Shown: piece by piece, positions 1 to 9,921 of the stretch
Position numbering within the stretch: position 1 is the first letter of the stretch
How the letters are laid out: each line of letters starts with the position of its first letter
Source of the DNA: Gnetum montanum
Taxonomy: Eukaryota > Streptophyta > Gnetopsida > Gnetales > Gnetaceae
DNA length: 20,515 bases
Direction: 5' to 3'
Assembly: GCA_015680685.1 (NCBI GenBank)
Contig: MNCI01021501.1
Span: 243,168-263,682, forward strand
Notes under the pieces: model-generated
Databases searched by the model: none
Told to the model about the DNA's origin: nothing
The model's input: only the letters and a program-made list of their open reading frames with translations
Program-made: the position numbers and the translations under genes

Positions 1-181
1 ATACCTCAGACTTGCTTAACCATACACCGTGACACATACAAGCAAGCCTGGAAAGACAACGAACGATTAACCCCAAGTGTTTCTTGTGGCGTTAAGGCAT
101 TTAGTCTGCGGAGTTCGACCGTATCACACGTGCACGCTCGTATTCGTATGGTGGAGTGTAGGGGTACCTCGCCACTCATCA
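1..181 (+). repeat. 3' end of an LTR, Athila/Tat-like family (solo or 3' LTR)
   Basis: This stretch aligns along its whole length with 16334-16516, by eye at about three quarters identity. Shared blocks include TATTCGTATGGT, GAGTGTAGGGGTACC and the terminal GCCACTCATCA. Similarity stops exactly after CA at 181. In the other copy that same CA is followed by a primer binding site, which marks 181 as an LTR 3' end. No primer site follows here (AGTGTTCTGG), so this is a 3' LTR or a solo LTR whose body lies left of the window. It keeps many CpG sites that read TG or CA in the other copy, so it appears less decayed. Confidence 0.8.
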
Positions 182-1213
182 AGTGTTCTGGGATAAAATT
201 GTCAAAATGCAAAAGTTTCATGCCCACCATGTTGAAAGAACCTTGGATGAACCTTTTAGGATCTTATAGGACCTAATTTAAGGACAAGATATAGTTTTGT
301 GTGCATAACATGGACAAGATTATCCAGAGTTGTAGTTGACATGGCATTAATCATTCAAGAATAAAACTAACATGAAATCCACATCATCTTTAATACTTAG
401 AAAATTTTTTATTCCAAAATTTTTTTAGGATCATCCAAAATGGAGCTCATAAGCTAGTTTATGAGTTAGAATGGTTCCTGGAGGCCTTTGGAAGTTGGAA
501 ATATGTCCTATGATGTTATTTCTTAGAAGTTTGATGCTTAATCTTGGGTGGAATAATGTCAAAACCACACCTAGTCTTGATCACTGGTGAACTAAATAAG
601 TGGGTATAACATAAACAAAGGTCTAACTACAAGGCACTATGACTTGCAATGCCTTTGCACTAAGAAATAGTTCCTATTAATTTTTCAAGCTTTAACTTGC
701 TATAAGAGGCAATTTATGGTAGCTCATTGTTGAAAGGTAACTACAAGTGAATGTGATACACAATGGCTCATACTAGCATGATACTCATTAAAAATCTCTT
801 CAAATACTAAAATGAATGAGATTTGAAGGTAAAGATATGAAAGGAAGAACATAAAATGTAACTGGAAATTTATGCCAAATTGTGAATTGTCTTAGAGCTA
901 AAAAAAAGAGTTCTAAAGACAACTATAAGTCCCTTGGACATATTCTATTTTCATTTAAGAGAGAGGTAATGATTACATGGATTGTAGAGCCTTATGCTCT
1001 ACAAATATCATTAAGTATATGAGGTTGTAGTATGTGTTAAAGGCTTAACACTTCATAGATCCTTGTGGCTTGTGTATGCATGAGTCTTTTTATCTTGTAT
1101 ATTAGTTTTATTTGTTCCATGCATGCTAATAAGATAGGTTTTTCAGTAGTACTTTACTTTATTAAGCATTTATTCATGAAATGAGAATTTAAGCTCTTAA
1201 AAATCTTGTATTC
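182..1213. other. AT-rich spacer, no recognisable feature
   Basis: I found no reading frame of useful length, no repeat of other parts of the window and no recognisable protein motif on either strand. It begins immediately outside the LTR end at 181, so its first bases should be the target-site copy flanking that LTR. It may be very old transposon sequence decayed beyond recognition. Confidence 0.5.
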
Positions 1214-1475
1214 TGTTGGAGTAGTGTGTGTGATTTGCATTCAATTGTATAGGAATAATCAATTGGATGTCAACCATACCATTAACCTAGCTCTCATGTG
1301 TTGTTCTATTTTTACCTATATTGTGTTAGCACTTAGTTGCTACTTTTAATTTTTAATTTCATCAACCATGAATTCACTATCATACATTATCTGTAGTTTG
1401 ACTTGTTTTTCTAGTTCACTTATAAATTCTTAATGAACTAAGTTTCTCACTTCCTACAAACCTCAAATTCAAACA
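1214..1475 (+). repeat. possible short LTR of a copia-type relic
   Basis: The stretch starts with TGTTGGAG, a common copia LTR start, and ends with CA at 1474-1475, directly followed by TGGTATCA. The 262-bp length suits small copia LTRs. I found no second copy in the window and no copia protein remnants downstream, so the call rests only on termini and the adjacent primer-site-like sequence. Confidence 0.3.
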
Positions 1476-1491
1476 TGGTATCACAACAATG
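1476..1491 (+). other. possible primer binding site, tRNA-Met type
   Basis: TGGTATCACAACAATG resembles the plant initiator tRNA-Met primer site (TGGTATCAGAGC) used by many copia and some Ty3 elements. It sits directly after the CA end of the possible LTR at 1214-1475. The first eight bases match and later positions differ. A chance match is possible in a sequence this AT-rich. Confidence 0.3.
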
Positions 1492-2634
1492 TTCGTTAAT
1501 TGAGGTAAACCTATTTGTAAGGATAACCATAAAGATAATGGTTCATGATTTAGGTTGGTTGGATGTATTTAATGCACCAAACCAACATGTTTTACCACAT
1601 AGATTCATTATTTGACAATGTGGAAGGTATATTAAAGCAATTGCTAATTGTTGTGCTTGTATTCTAAGCACTTTAAATCCTTCATTACACTAGGGTTCTT
1701 TGATTTTGTTGCTGTTGTCACTCATTTTGTTTATCCCTTTTATCATCTAAAGTAATCATGATACTATAGTTATTTTGGCATGCCTACATTGCATAAGGCT
1801 TGCTATTTTTATTATTTTTAATCTCCTTTGACTATCATGACTTTTTATTTTTTTAATCTAAGTATTTCTTAATCTATTCACTTGGTAATTACTTTGTTAA
1901 ATTTTATTCTTTTAAAAGCACATGATGGTTGCAAGTATTTATACTATTTTCTTAATGCTAAGGTTTAAATAGTCAAAGTAGAGAGTTTTAGTCAAGACAA
2001 ATGAAAAGGCTTCTTCTTTGAGGTACCTCTATTGGCATGCCTTACATGTGTCCATGATAACCCTCTATAACTAGTTAATCATCCACTATAAAATGGTTAA
2101 GTAATTGTTGAATTTTCTAGATGTTGAACTATAATAAAGACATTGTAGAATATGTAGCATTTAATTTTAGGATTATCATTCATAATTCTAACCTAACATG
2201 ATTGATCTCTTACTTGAAGATTTTCCATAAGAATTTTTCAACTATAGCTTTTTGCCTTTCATAAGTCTTTAACTATCATAGATAGACCATGACATGATCA
2301 AGCTTGTAGTACATTCCTACTAGGAAGATTGGTTTTTGTATACTAGTAGCATGATCATAGTAAGCTTTTAAATATCTTAGGAAAGTATATGTATTTTTAT
2401 TTCAAGATGGTGGTTGGTGATGGTTTTCCCAATATCCTTGGAATGAATCATGTTGATTTGATTTATATGTTTAAAGACTTCATCAAATTTGCAAAAATGG
2501 ATAAAACTTCAAATGAATTCTTCTCCATTTTTTCTTTTGAAGCAATTTTGAAGTCTCATGATCAAATTAATAGCTACAATGTTGATCATATGGGATAGAA
2601 AAGTGTACTTCTTTTATTTCTATACCTTATCAGC
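1492..2634. other. AT-rich spacer with one small open frame of unknown meaning
   Basis: No repeat or known protein motif was recognised. A 69-codon open frame at 2389-2598 (+) contains GDGFPNILGMNHVDLIYMF and is followed directly by a stop. I do not recognise it, and frames of this length occur by chance. If 1214-1475 really is an LTR, this would be the decayed interior of that element, but I cannot see gag or pol in it. Confidence 0.35.
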
Positions 2635-2967
2635 TGTCACACCCCAAAATTTACTTATAAAATTGTAAACAAAACATTATTAACTTAATTACTTAAGCAT
2701 ATGTGACATCATAATACTTATAAAATTCTTAAAGTAAGAAAATAACCATAAGAAATAGAGAATCAAAACTTTAAATATTAGAAGGAAATAATATGATTAA
2801 AATCTCATATTATAGTTTACATATCAAAACACTAGTATGTCATCACAACTTTTTGAAGTTTTGAATACATAATATTCCTTAGGATCTCAATGAAATATAA
2901 CATAAAACAAAATACATGTCAAAGTTCTCCAAGAGCTCACTAAGTCCTCAATTGTATCCATTCCTAC
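2635..2967 (+). repeat. possible LTR fragment beginning TGTCACACCCC
   Basis: TGTCACACCCC at 2635 is a common start of plant Ty3/gypsy LTRs. The following 330 bases are AT-rich and non-coding up to the start of the chromovirus 5' LTR at 2968. I found no partner copy in the window and no defined 3' end, so this is only suggestive. Confidence 0.2.
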
Positions 2968-3360
2968 TATAACACCTTAGTTCTATATGCCCTTTCCTTG
3001 TTGGTATGTTTGTTACTTGAACCCTTGATGTGTTATTTAATTAACCTATTTCTTTTCTTGTATTATGTACCTTGGTGTACCATAATTTTAATTTCTATCA
3101 TTGTGTTTTAAATTAAGTTAAATACATGGTTGAACTATGTCTCTTGTAATTTTCTAATAAGATATTATTTTATATTTTTAATTATTTCATTTTAAGCATA
3201 TGTGTACTAAACCTTCTCGTAGTTTTAAGCAATTAGGTATCAAGTACTAGATGGATCATTGACATATGAAGTTATACATTGAGCATGTGGTAAGCTTTTA
3301 TTGTTATATGATTAACTATGCTCTTATACTTGTTGATGCTTGGTTAGAATATTTTTATTT
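2968..3360 (+). repeat. 5' LTR of the chromovirus relic (right limit uncertain)
   Basis: Matches the LTR at 6939: shared blocks include TACTTGAACCCTTGATGT, AATACATGGTTGAACTAT, ATTTTAAGCA, TAGTAAACCTT-like sequence and GGTATCAAGTACT. The expected terminal TG reads TA here (TATAACACC against TGTAACATCC). Similarity fades near 3300-3360, so the LTR may be longer than stated. I found no primer binding site after it. Confidence 0.75.
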
Positions 3361-4383
3361 TTATTTTTTAGAGGAATAGTATAGGATAGTTTGGATTTTT
3401 ATGCAATCTTCTACATAATTTTTTTGATTTTTAACTTTTCATTTATTAAATTCTATTGAATTCAATATTGGATCTCTCATTCTTGCTTAGGGTTAGAGCC
3501 ATTTTAGAAGACCTTAATCATGAGAGGGTTTTGATAGTAACACTTCCTTCCAGGTAAGGAAATCTAATGTAACACTTGTTTTTGGCTTTTCAAGGTTAAT
3601 GCACATTTGATCCTCTTAGTATATATTTAAGAAAATGAATTTTTGCAATGTAGATTTTAGTAATTTAGATTTGGATCTATATTTGTATTTTTCTAATGTG
3701 ATGTCATTTGAAATTTAATTTCATTATAATCTATCTCAAATTTTGTTAATCTTTTCTAAATTTCTAGGACGTTTTCTAGGGTTTCTATTTCATTTTAGGA
3801 TTTTTGGATCCAATTCATCTTCCCATAGATTTCTTACTAAATGATAAAATTTTAGTCATGTCAGTGCATATTGTGAGGTGTATTTTCTAGGTCATATCAC
3901 CGTTATGAGTTTCGTCACAACCTATTTAGGGATCATAATGGAAGTCATGATGTTCTATATCCACATCTGTAAAAATGTTCGCAAAAGAAACATATGAAGA
4001 AAAGGGTTACTTTGGTAGTTGAGATCTTAGACACAAAGTTTCAACACCAAAAATGAAGTCTAAAATTAAATAATAGGAGTAAGAAAGTAAATAAACCTTA
4101 ACTAAAATCTAACAATCATGTTATCTTAGGATTGCTTTAGTTGCATTAGTTTTAATTGGGTAGACCCAATATGAGTTGGAGCACACTAAACATTTGGCTA
4201 TATAAAGGAGTTAAATTTAGATGATAAGAAGAATCAAGACATGAAGAAGAGAATGAATCACCTCCATTAATAAGGCCTTGTAGCATCAAATAAGCCAAGA
4301 CATATGGAGACAAGAAAGACCTCAAATACATAATTTTCTTTGCATATGAATGGCAAGCGCACTATAAGCACAACTATCCAAAC
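3361..4383 (+). other. decayed interior of the chromovirus relic (leader and gag region)
   Basis: No protein motif can be followed through this kilobase, which should hold the rest of the LTR, the primer site and most of gag. The only notable sites are a TATA-like TATATAAAGGAG at 4199 and a purine-rich stretch near 4220-4330. The TATA-like site lies far inside the element, so it may belong to an unrelated inserted fragment or be chance. Confidence 0.4.
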
Positions 4384-4425
4384 TGTTGCACTTTTAGCAA
4401 ACTAGAACACAAATATTAAGAGTGC
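4384..4425 (+). pseudogene. gag nucleocapsid zinc-knuckle remnant
   Basis: In one frame these 14 codons read C-C-T-F-S-K-L-E-H-K-Y-stop-E-C and are followed by P-N-K. The spacing fits the retroviral CX2CX4HX4C zinc knuckle that binds genomic RNA in Gag. The first Cys, the His and the last Cys are in place, the second Cys is Phe, and a TAA interrupts the last spacer. The position upstream of RT is right for gag. Only about 300 bases separate it from readable RT, far less than an intact protease plus RT front would need. Confidence 0.6.
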
Positions 4426-4652
4426 CCAAATAAGACAACAGGAACTAAGATAGATGGGACTTCTAAATAAAATCAATAAAACAAAAAAGAAGTATAAAAC
4501 AGAGATGTACAACATTGAAGTAGAATATATCCTTTGATAGATCAACCCATAGACAAGTATCCCAACATAATCATGGATATAATAGGTAATATTTATGGTT
4601 CCTTGTTCTTGATATTATTCAATTTTTGATTTAGCACTCTCTTATGGATCCT

Positions 4653-5500
4653 AGGGTCATGAGTCATTTACGAATTTGATGATATTTTTACTCATTTTAT
4701 TAATAGTGTGTTACATCCTTAGATCAATTTGTCATTATCTTCATTGATGATATCTTGATCTACTCTAAGGATGAATAAGAGAATAAGAAATATTTTAGGA
4801 TAGTACCAGAGACTTTGAGGGAGTAACAACTCTTTGCACATGCCTCTAGGTATGTCTTTAAGAAGAAGGAGATCCAATTTCTTGGTCACATGGTATTAGG
4901 ACTAGGTTTAGCAATGAATTCTTCTAAGGTACTAATGATTAAGGATTTGACCATTCCAACTATAGTTAATGATGGTAATAGTTTCTTAGACTTAACAAGC
5001 TATTATAGAATATTTCTAAAGGACTACTCTAAGATAGCAACTCCCCTACATAAGTTACTAAGGAAAGATTATGTGTTCTCTTGGATTGATAAATTTAAGA
5101 AAGCTTTTAAGGAGTTAAAGACAAGATTAATCATAGCACCCATATTAATCTTGCCAATTCTTGAAAATCATTATGATATTTACACATATGCTTTAAATGA
5201 AGAATTTAAAGAAGTTCTTATACAAGATGGAAAGGTAGTATCTTATACTTATAAAAAGATAAAGCCTCATGAGACTAGATATCAAACTCATGATCTATAA
5301 CTTGATGCCATAGTATTTGCTCTTAAAATTTGAAGATACTACGTTTATGATGAGTACATTACACTTTGGAAAAATAATAGGAGCTTGTAGCAGGTGATAA
5401 GTCAACCACAATTGAACATGAGATAGAGGAGATAGATCAAATTTTTGGTAGTAAGGATAATATAGTGGTAGATGCACTAGGTAGGATAGCTAGAAAACTC
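4653..5500 (+). pseudogene. Ty3/gypsy reverse transcriptase (C-terminal half) and RNase H remnant
   Basis: The RT active-site segment reads FVIIFIDDILIYSKDE, with the FIDD metal-binding motif at 4740-4751. It is followed by the connection region (QFLGHMV near 4880) and the RNase H entry SFLDLTSYYRIFLKDYSKIA. RNase H continues through VLIQDGKVVSY and IKPHETRYQTHDL to a remnant reading DNIVVDALGR near 5458-5487. In the family the first RNase H catalytic Asp lies in TDAS, which reads TYAL here, and TDHKSL reads KNNRSL, so the enzyme is dead. There are frameshifts near 4719 and 5440 and several in-frame stops. RT motifs upstream of the FIDD box, including the first catalytic Asp, are not visible. 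The longest open part is 4890-5300. Confidence 0.85.
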
Positions 5501-5690
5501 TATAGTCTCATTATCTTACCTAGCCTAAGGAATGATGTTTCCTCTCAACCTCTCTTAGATCCTTACTATTAGGAGAAGATAACATCTCTTTCAATAAAGA
5601 AGTAGTTTTTTAACAAAAAGTTCAATTTTACTGATATTTAAGAACATAATCTATGTGTTGTTGAAAGAGACTTACTGGAGAAATTTTTAT

Positions 5691-6926
5691 ATTTATCATA
5701 GTAGCGATAAGGTGTATGAGAACATCAAGAAGCATTATTGGTGATCTGACATGAAGAAAAATCTAAGAAAATTTATAACTAAGTATTTGATATGCTAACA
5801 AGTCAAAGTAAAACAATGGAAATGTAGCAGTTATCTCCACCCTCATACCATTCCAGAATGAAAGTGAAAAGTTATTAATATGGACTTCATTATTAGGTTA
5901 CCTTGTACTAAGAGTGGTAAGGATTCCATCCTTGTGGCCATAGATATCTTGATCAGATCTTCTAAATTTTTAGATATTAAGGTGATATCTAATGCCAAAG
6001 AGACCACATAGTTATTTCTTTTAAAAATTATTAGACTTCGTATTATTTTAACTAATATTATACCATACAAGGAAGTAAAATTAACTTTCAAATTTTGGAA
6101 ATCCTTTTAAGAGAATTTGGATAATAAGTTAAATCTTAGTTCATCTTATCATTGATAAAAGCATGGTTGGACAAAGAGACCGAATTAGACTTTAGAAGAT
6201 ATGCTTAAAGCATATTCTTTAGACTATAAGAACTTTTGGAATAGAGTTCTTTCCTTGGCAAAGTTTTCCTACAACAATAGTTATGAGCTTAGTTTAAAAC
6301 TAGCATCTTATGAAGTATTATATCATTTATCTTGTCATATACCTTTATGTTGGAATACTATAGAGGATAGATAGGGAAATAGAATAGAAATTATCAAAGA
6401 GGCTACAAGACAAATTAAGATTATCAAAGATAGACTATAGACAACATAGAATAGGTTCATTGAGTATGCTAACAATAGAAGAAGTTCATTAGAATTTAAC
6501 AATGAAGATTAAGTATTTCTTAAAAGATTCACCTTTGAAATGAATTATAAGATTTCATAAGAAAGGAAAATTAGCTTCACACTCCATGATACCTTTCCAA
6601 TTTTAAAAATAAATGAGGAAATTTCATATCAAATTAACATTTGGTAGTAGTTGAAATCTATGTTTAATGTGTTTCATGTTTTTATATTAAGAAATAATAT
6701 TTTAAATACTATTCATTTGATAGAATTATAAGATGTGCAACTATAGTCTAATGTTAGTTATGTGGAGTAACGAATTAAGATATTTAACCAATTGGAAAGA
6801 AGATTGATAAACAAAGTCATTTCTAGGAAGTGATTTAAGAAAAACATGTTAGATTAAAAAAAAACATGGGAGGTGGAAAAGAATTTGTATATCACTCACT
6901 CTAAGCACTTTCATGAGGATGATTTT
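5691..6926 (+). pseudogene. Ty3/gypsy integrase with chromodomain-like tail, remnant
   Basis: One reading frame can be followed throughout despite more than ten stops. The N-terminal zinc-binding region starts at YHSSDKVYENIKKHYW; its CX2C pair reads Y..C (KYLIC). The core begins at INMDFIIRLPCTKSGKDS with the first catalytic Asp kept at 5883-5885. The second catalytic Asp position reads Asn (LTNII) and the third, Glu, reads Lys (GWTKRPN), so strand transfer is impossible. Two Trp codons of the conserved PEWKW stretch read TGA at 5857-5868. Downstream, TLEDMLKAYSLDYKNFW and FSYNNSYELSLKLASYE are well kept. The tail from 6765, ending TWEVEKNL...HEDDF, resembles the C-terminal chromodomain region of Tekay/Del-type chromoviruses. 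It joins the purine tract directly. Confidence 0.85.
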
Positions 6927-6938
6927 AAGAGGGTAGAA
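6927..6938 (+). other. polypurine tract of the chromovirus
   Basis: AAGAGGGTAGAA lies between the end of pol and the TG that opens the second LTR at 6939. Position and composition match the plus-strand primer site of Ty3 elements; one T interrupts the purines. Confidence 0.7.
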
Positions 6939-7310
6939 TGTAACATCCTAATTCTAAATACCTCTTTCTTTTTGGTATGTCTTATTACTTGAACCCTTGA
7001 TGTATTGTTTGATTAACCTATACTTTATGTTGTACCATGTGCCTTGGTGTGTCATTTTGTAATTTGTATTTTTATTTTCTAACTTAGGTTTAATACATGG
7101 TTGAACTATCTACATTTTAATTTCTTTTATAAGGTGTTGTTTTATTTTTTAAATTATTTTATTTTAAGCAAATATGTAGTAAACCTTGTTGGAGTTTTAA
7201 GTAAGAAGGTATCAAGTACTGATGGGTCATTAGCACATGGGGTTCTACATCAAGCATGTATCATCATGTTGATTTACCAATGGTTGAGTAATGTTAAATC
7301 ATTTTAAATG
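6939..7310 (+). repeat. 3' LTR of the chromovirus relic (right limit uncertain)
   Basis: Starts TGTAACATCC directly after the purine tract and aligns with the LTR at 2968. Several indels separate the two copies and similarity is lost near 7310. The visible divergence is large, which suggests an old insertion. I could not identify the terminal CA or a target-site duplication. A 68-codon open frame at 7101-7307 lies inside this non-coding LTR and is chance. Confidence 0.75.
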
Positions 7311-7576
7311 GTCATCATATAAAATTTTGATTTATCATACCCCTATAACTAACTAAAAGCTCATCCTCGAGATAAAACAAAAGGAGGATAGAGTTTTTAC
7401 AAAATAGTAGAATCATACAGACATAAGAACATATTATATACAAACATTAACTATTGACTGACTCTATGTGTTGCATCTTAATTCAAGTGGATTACAATGA
7501 TATCACGTGAAACATGATTGAATAACATCAATAATAGCAAATGAAAAAAATAGATGGATTTTAATTTCACAAAAAA
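7311..7576. other. spacer between chromovirus LTR and the unknown - strand gene remnant
   Basis: On the - strand this lies just downstream of the terminal stop of the unknown gene remnant. Its - strand reading near 7375-7337 contains CTCGAGGATGAGC and, further on, TTATAGGGGTATGATAAATC. That purine-rich stretch followed by TG could be a decayed purine tract and LTR start of a - strand element, but nothing else supports it. Confidence 0.3.
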
Positions 7577-8274
7577 TGATCAATTCAAATCTTCATATTA
7601 TTCTTAGTGGTGGTGGCTCTTACTACATCAGTGGTTCCTAAGGTTGTTTCCCCAATGCTATTGACTATCTCATGTGAAAATTATTTAATACAGCATTTAG
7701 TTTCTCTTCCTTTGTCATGGGATCATTAACTATTCATGCTAAGTTTGTAAAGTTTGTTATTATGAATACTTCTCAAGGACATGACAGTTGTAGAAATAAT
7801 CCATTAGCCTTAACATATCATGATGCAATTTTCTTTTCCATGACCTCAAAAGCCTTGGCTAATTTTTGTAGATCTTAATAATTATTCATTCTCTTGGTCA
7901 AGTTTGTTGCTACATCCTTCTCATAATGATAACTAGCCTTTACTACTTGAATTTTTACATTAGCAACATGTAGTTTTTGTTGTGCTTCCTTCTTATTTGC
8001 AAAATTCTTTTCATAAAATAGGTACCTAACTATTAGTTACTACTTCAACTCATTTCTATGTCTCATTACTATTAACATCGCTAAGTTGACATATCTTAGG
8101 TTATTAAATTCCATGTATTTAGTTAAATCCTAAATCTAAAGATCCTTGACTTTTAACTTTGCTTGATAGACCAATGTAAGACTATCTAGTATAGGCTTCC
8201 AATTTGGTAGTTATTACATAACATGATTCATCTTGGCCTTTACCATTTAAACCTCTTTCTCATTAATTTGCTTA

Positions 8275-8605
8275 GCATTACCACTTGATCTCTGAAGTGA
8301 TCTTTTAACTTTTTATGCATTTGGCCTTATTTTGCTATGCACTAATTTCAATTGTAAACTTTTCTTAAAGGGTGTGAACTTTCTTCATTGATAGGATTTG
8401 ATTTTATCTAGGTAGTTGTTTGATTTTGAGATTTTCTTATGCATTACCACTTAATCTTTGAAGTGATATTTTACCTTTTCGTGCTTTTGGCCTTATTCTA
8501 CTATGCACTAATTTGAATTGTATAATTTCATTAAATGATGTGAAATTTCTTCATTAAGAGAATTTGATTTTATTTGGCCAATTGTTTAATATGAGGTTAA
8601 TTTTA
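8275..8605. repeat. two-copy tandem duplication, 166-bp period
   Basis: GCATTACCACTTGATCTCTGAAGTGAT at 8275 recurs with few changes at 8441. Both copies continue through TTTGGCCTTATT, TATGCACTAATTT.AATTGTA and GATTTGATTTTAT. The period of 166 is not a multiple of three, so the duplication shifts the - strand reading frame of the gene remnant in which it lies. The copies have diverged noticeably. Confidence 0.85.
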
Positions 8606-9230
8606 ATAAATAATTCTCTTAATTAGTTCAAACTTTCTTCCAATTTATTCTTCTCCTTTTCATCATTTGTTAACCTTCTATTTTTTTTCCAAAAGTTTCT
8701 TCTTCTCTTCTAGTGTAGTAATTACTTTGGCATGAACATATGTCTTTGTATCTAGAATGGATGCATCCCATGCTATCTTTTTTCTCTCCATTTCTAGTTG
8801 TTGCTACTTGGTTATTAGCCAGTTCACTTACTCTATCTCAAATTTTACTATATGTTCTACTACTACATAAGTAGTAGGGTCTTGTTTCCAAATTGTAAGT
8901 TGCACTAACTCATCCCATAGTTTTTGCATATCCAACTCATCATGCTACAACCTTATTTCTACTAATACTATCTTTCCTTTTATAGAAATTAATTCAAAAT
9001 TTCTTGTAGTGATATCCTCAAGAATATAAAAAGATTGCTCATTATCTTTCCTATTTAGATCAATCAATCTAGTCCATTTTCATGTTGTTTTGCTATCATA
9101 ACTTCTTTTTCTTTATCCTTTCCAAAGGTTTCTACTATTGCTTAGGCATCTTTGGTTCCTATGGAATTAGTGTGTAGTACAACAAAGATATTAAATGCTT
9201 CTTTGATATGATTAGTAATAAGTTTGATGG

Positions 9231-9354
9231 TTCACCATTCACCTTTATGTTGTATCACTACTATAGTAGGATCTTGTCCTCATTCAAGTGTGATTTGAAA
9301 TGATGCATCATCTTGTAAAATTTGTTATGTTTAGTCTTTACCAATGGACTATAG
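9231..9354 (+). repeat. 124-bp direct repeat, left flank of the copia element
   Basis: This block matches 14606-14729 over the same 124-bp length without gaps and with about 14 differences. Shared sequence includes CCTTTATGTTGTATCACTAC, TTCAAGTGTGATTT and AAATGATGCATCATCTT. It ends exactly where the first copia LTR begins at 9355. Both copies encode the same part of the - strand gene remnant, so the block behaves like a very long target-site duplication. Confidence 0.9.
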
Positions 9355-9900
9355 TGATGTGTGTGGGTCCCTCCAACATGAAGCCCACATCACATTAATA
9401 AATAAAAAGGATGGGAAGGAAGGTTTCCTACTAAGTTAAGCAGCCAAAATTAGCTACCTAGGTTGGTAGCTAAGTTAGGAAAGGCTACCTAAGTAAGGAA
9501 ACATAGAGAATTTTCCTTGACTATGAGTCCAAGGGAAATGGAAAATCAATGCAAGGGAAGAAGAGAAGCCAATGGCCAATGTGAGAAAGAGAGGCCAAAG
9601 GGAGAGACCCACAAATAAGCCTTTTGAGCTTGGGTTTCCAGGAATTTTTCCTAAACGTGTGTGAGATTTCTCCTTGTTATTCCAAGAATATTTTTCTTGA
9701 GGATGTGTGTCAATTGTGTATACCTCTAGTAATTAACTAGAGAGACATTTTTGTATTCCTACTATTTATTAGTGGAAGAATTTTTGGAGTTCACCCAAGG
9801 AAGGATGAACCACATGAGTTCTTGTGTTATTTGGTGTTATTATTTTACAATTTACATCCATTGTCAACTCTATTAGTTTATATCCTACTTTTAACACACA
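9355..9900 (+). repeat. copia LTR copy in inverted orientation
   Basis: Begins TGATGTGTGTGGGTCCC at 9355, the same start as the - strand LTR that begins at 10348. The first 386 bp (to 9740) pair with 9922-10348 as an inverted repeat. The following 160 bp have no counterpart in the truncated second copy and are probably the rest of this LTR. The 3' end is uncertain; ACACACA at 9894-9900 is a candidate. On the - strand element this end should carry an LTR of the other orientation. Confidence 0.75.
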
Positions 9901-9921
9901 AGTGGGAAAATACTATGCAAG

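Larger units (their letters stand above)
2968..7310 (+). mobile_element. degenerate Ty3/gypsy chromovirus relic, internally deleted
   Basis: The element is bounded by two related LTRs, one starting at 2968 and one at 6939, with a purine tract just before the second. Inside, in order, are a gag zinc-knuckle remnant (4384-4425), the C-terminal half of reverse transcriptase with RNase H (4653-5500) and an integrase with chromodomain-like tail (5691-6926). This RT-RH-IN order defines Ty3/gypsy, and the tail points to the chromovirus branch. The total length of about 4.3 kb is short for an autonomous chromovirus because most of gag, the protease and the front of RT are absent. Most of pol shares one reading frame with many in-frame stops. 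The right limit is approximate. Confidence 0.8.
7577..9354 (-). pseudogene. unrecognised gene remnant, C-terminal part, coiled-coil-like
   Basis: Read on the - strand from 9354 down, a protein-like sequence can be followed with a few frameshifts and many stops. Parts in order are FNIFVVLHTNSIGTKDA (about 9200-9130), NEQSFYILEDITTRNFELIS and KLWDELVQLTIWKQDPTTYV (about 8900), then TKTYVHAKVITTLEEKKKLL (about 8750-8690). A tandemly duplicated unit follows, then KYMEFNNLRYVNLAMLIVMR (about 8120), KEAQQKLHVANVKIQVVKAS and MTKEEKLNAVLNNFHMR (about 7720-7670). It ends near TTTKNNMKI and a TGA close to 7580. Lys/Glu/Leu-rich heptad-like stretches suggest coiled coils. I do not recognise the family. 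It continues the remnant at 14606-15670 and is separated from it by the copia element. Composition and decay look like the neighbouring transposons, so it is more likely mobile-element-derived than a host gene. Confidence 0.55.

Noticed and set aside
6-230. 74-codon open frame on the - strand over the left LTR end
   Set aside because: It lies across an LTR end whose boundaries are set by comparison with 16334-16516, has no known motif, and the frame is not kept in the other LTR copy.
2389-2598. 69-codon open frame as a small gene
   Set aside because: No homology recognised, no sign of conservation, and this length is expected by chance over 20 kb; mentioned only as part of the spacer.
4199-4210. 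TATATAAAGGAG as a host gene promoter
   Set aside because: No gene follows it, and it lies within the decayed interior of a retrotransposon; at most it is an old LTR promoter fragment.
5843-6091. 82-codon open frame on the - strand
   Set aside because: It is the reverse strand of the integrase core, whose + strand reading matches the family well.
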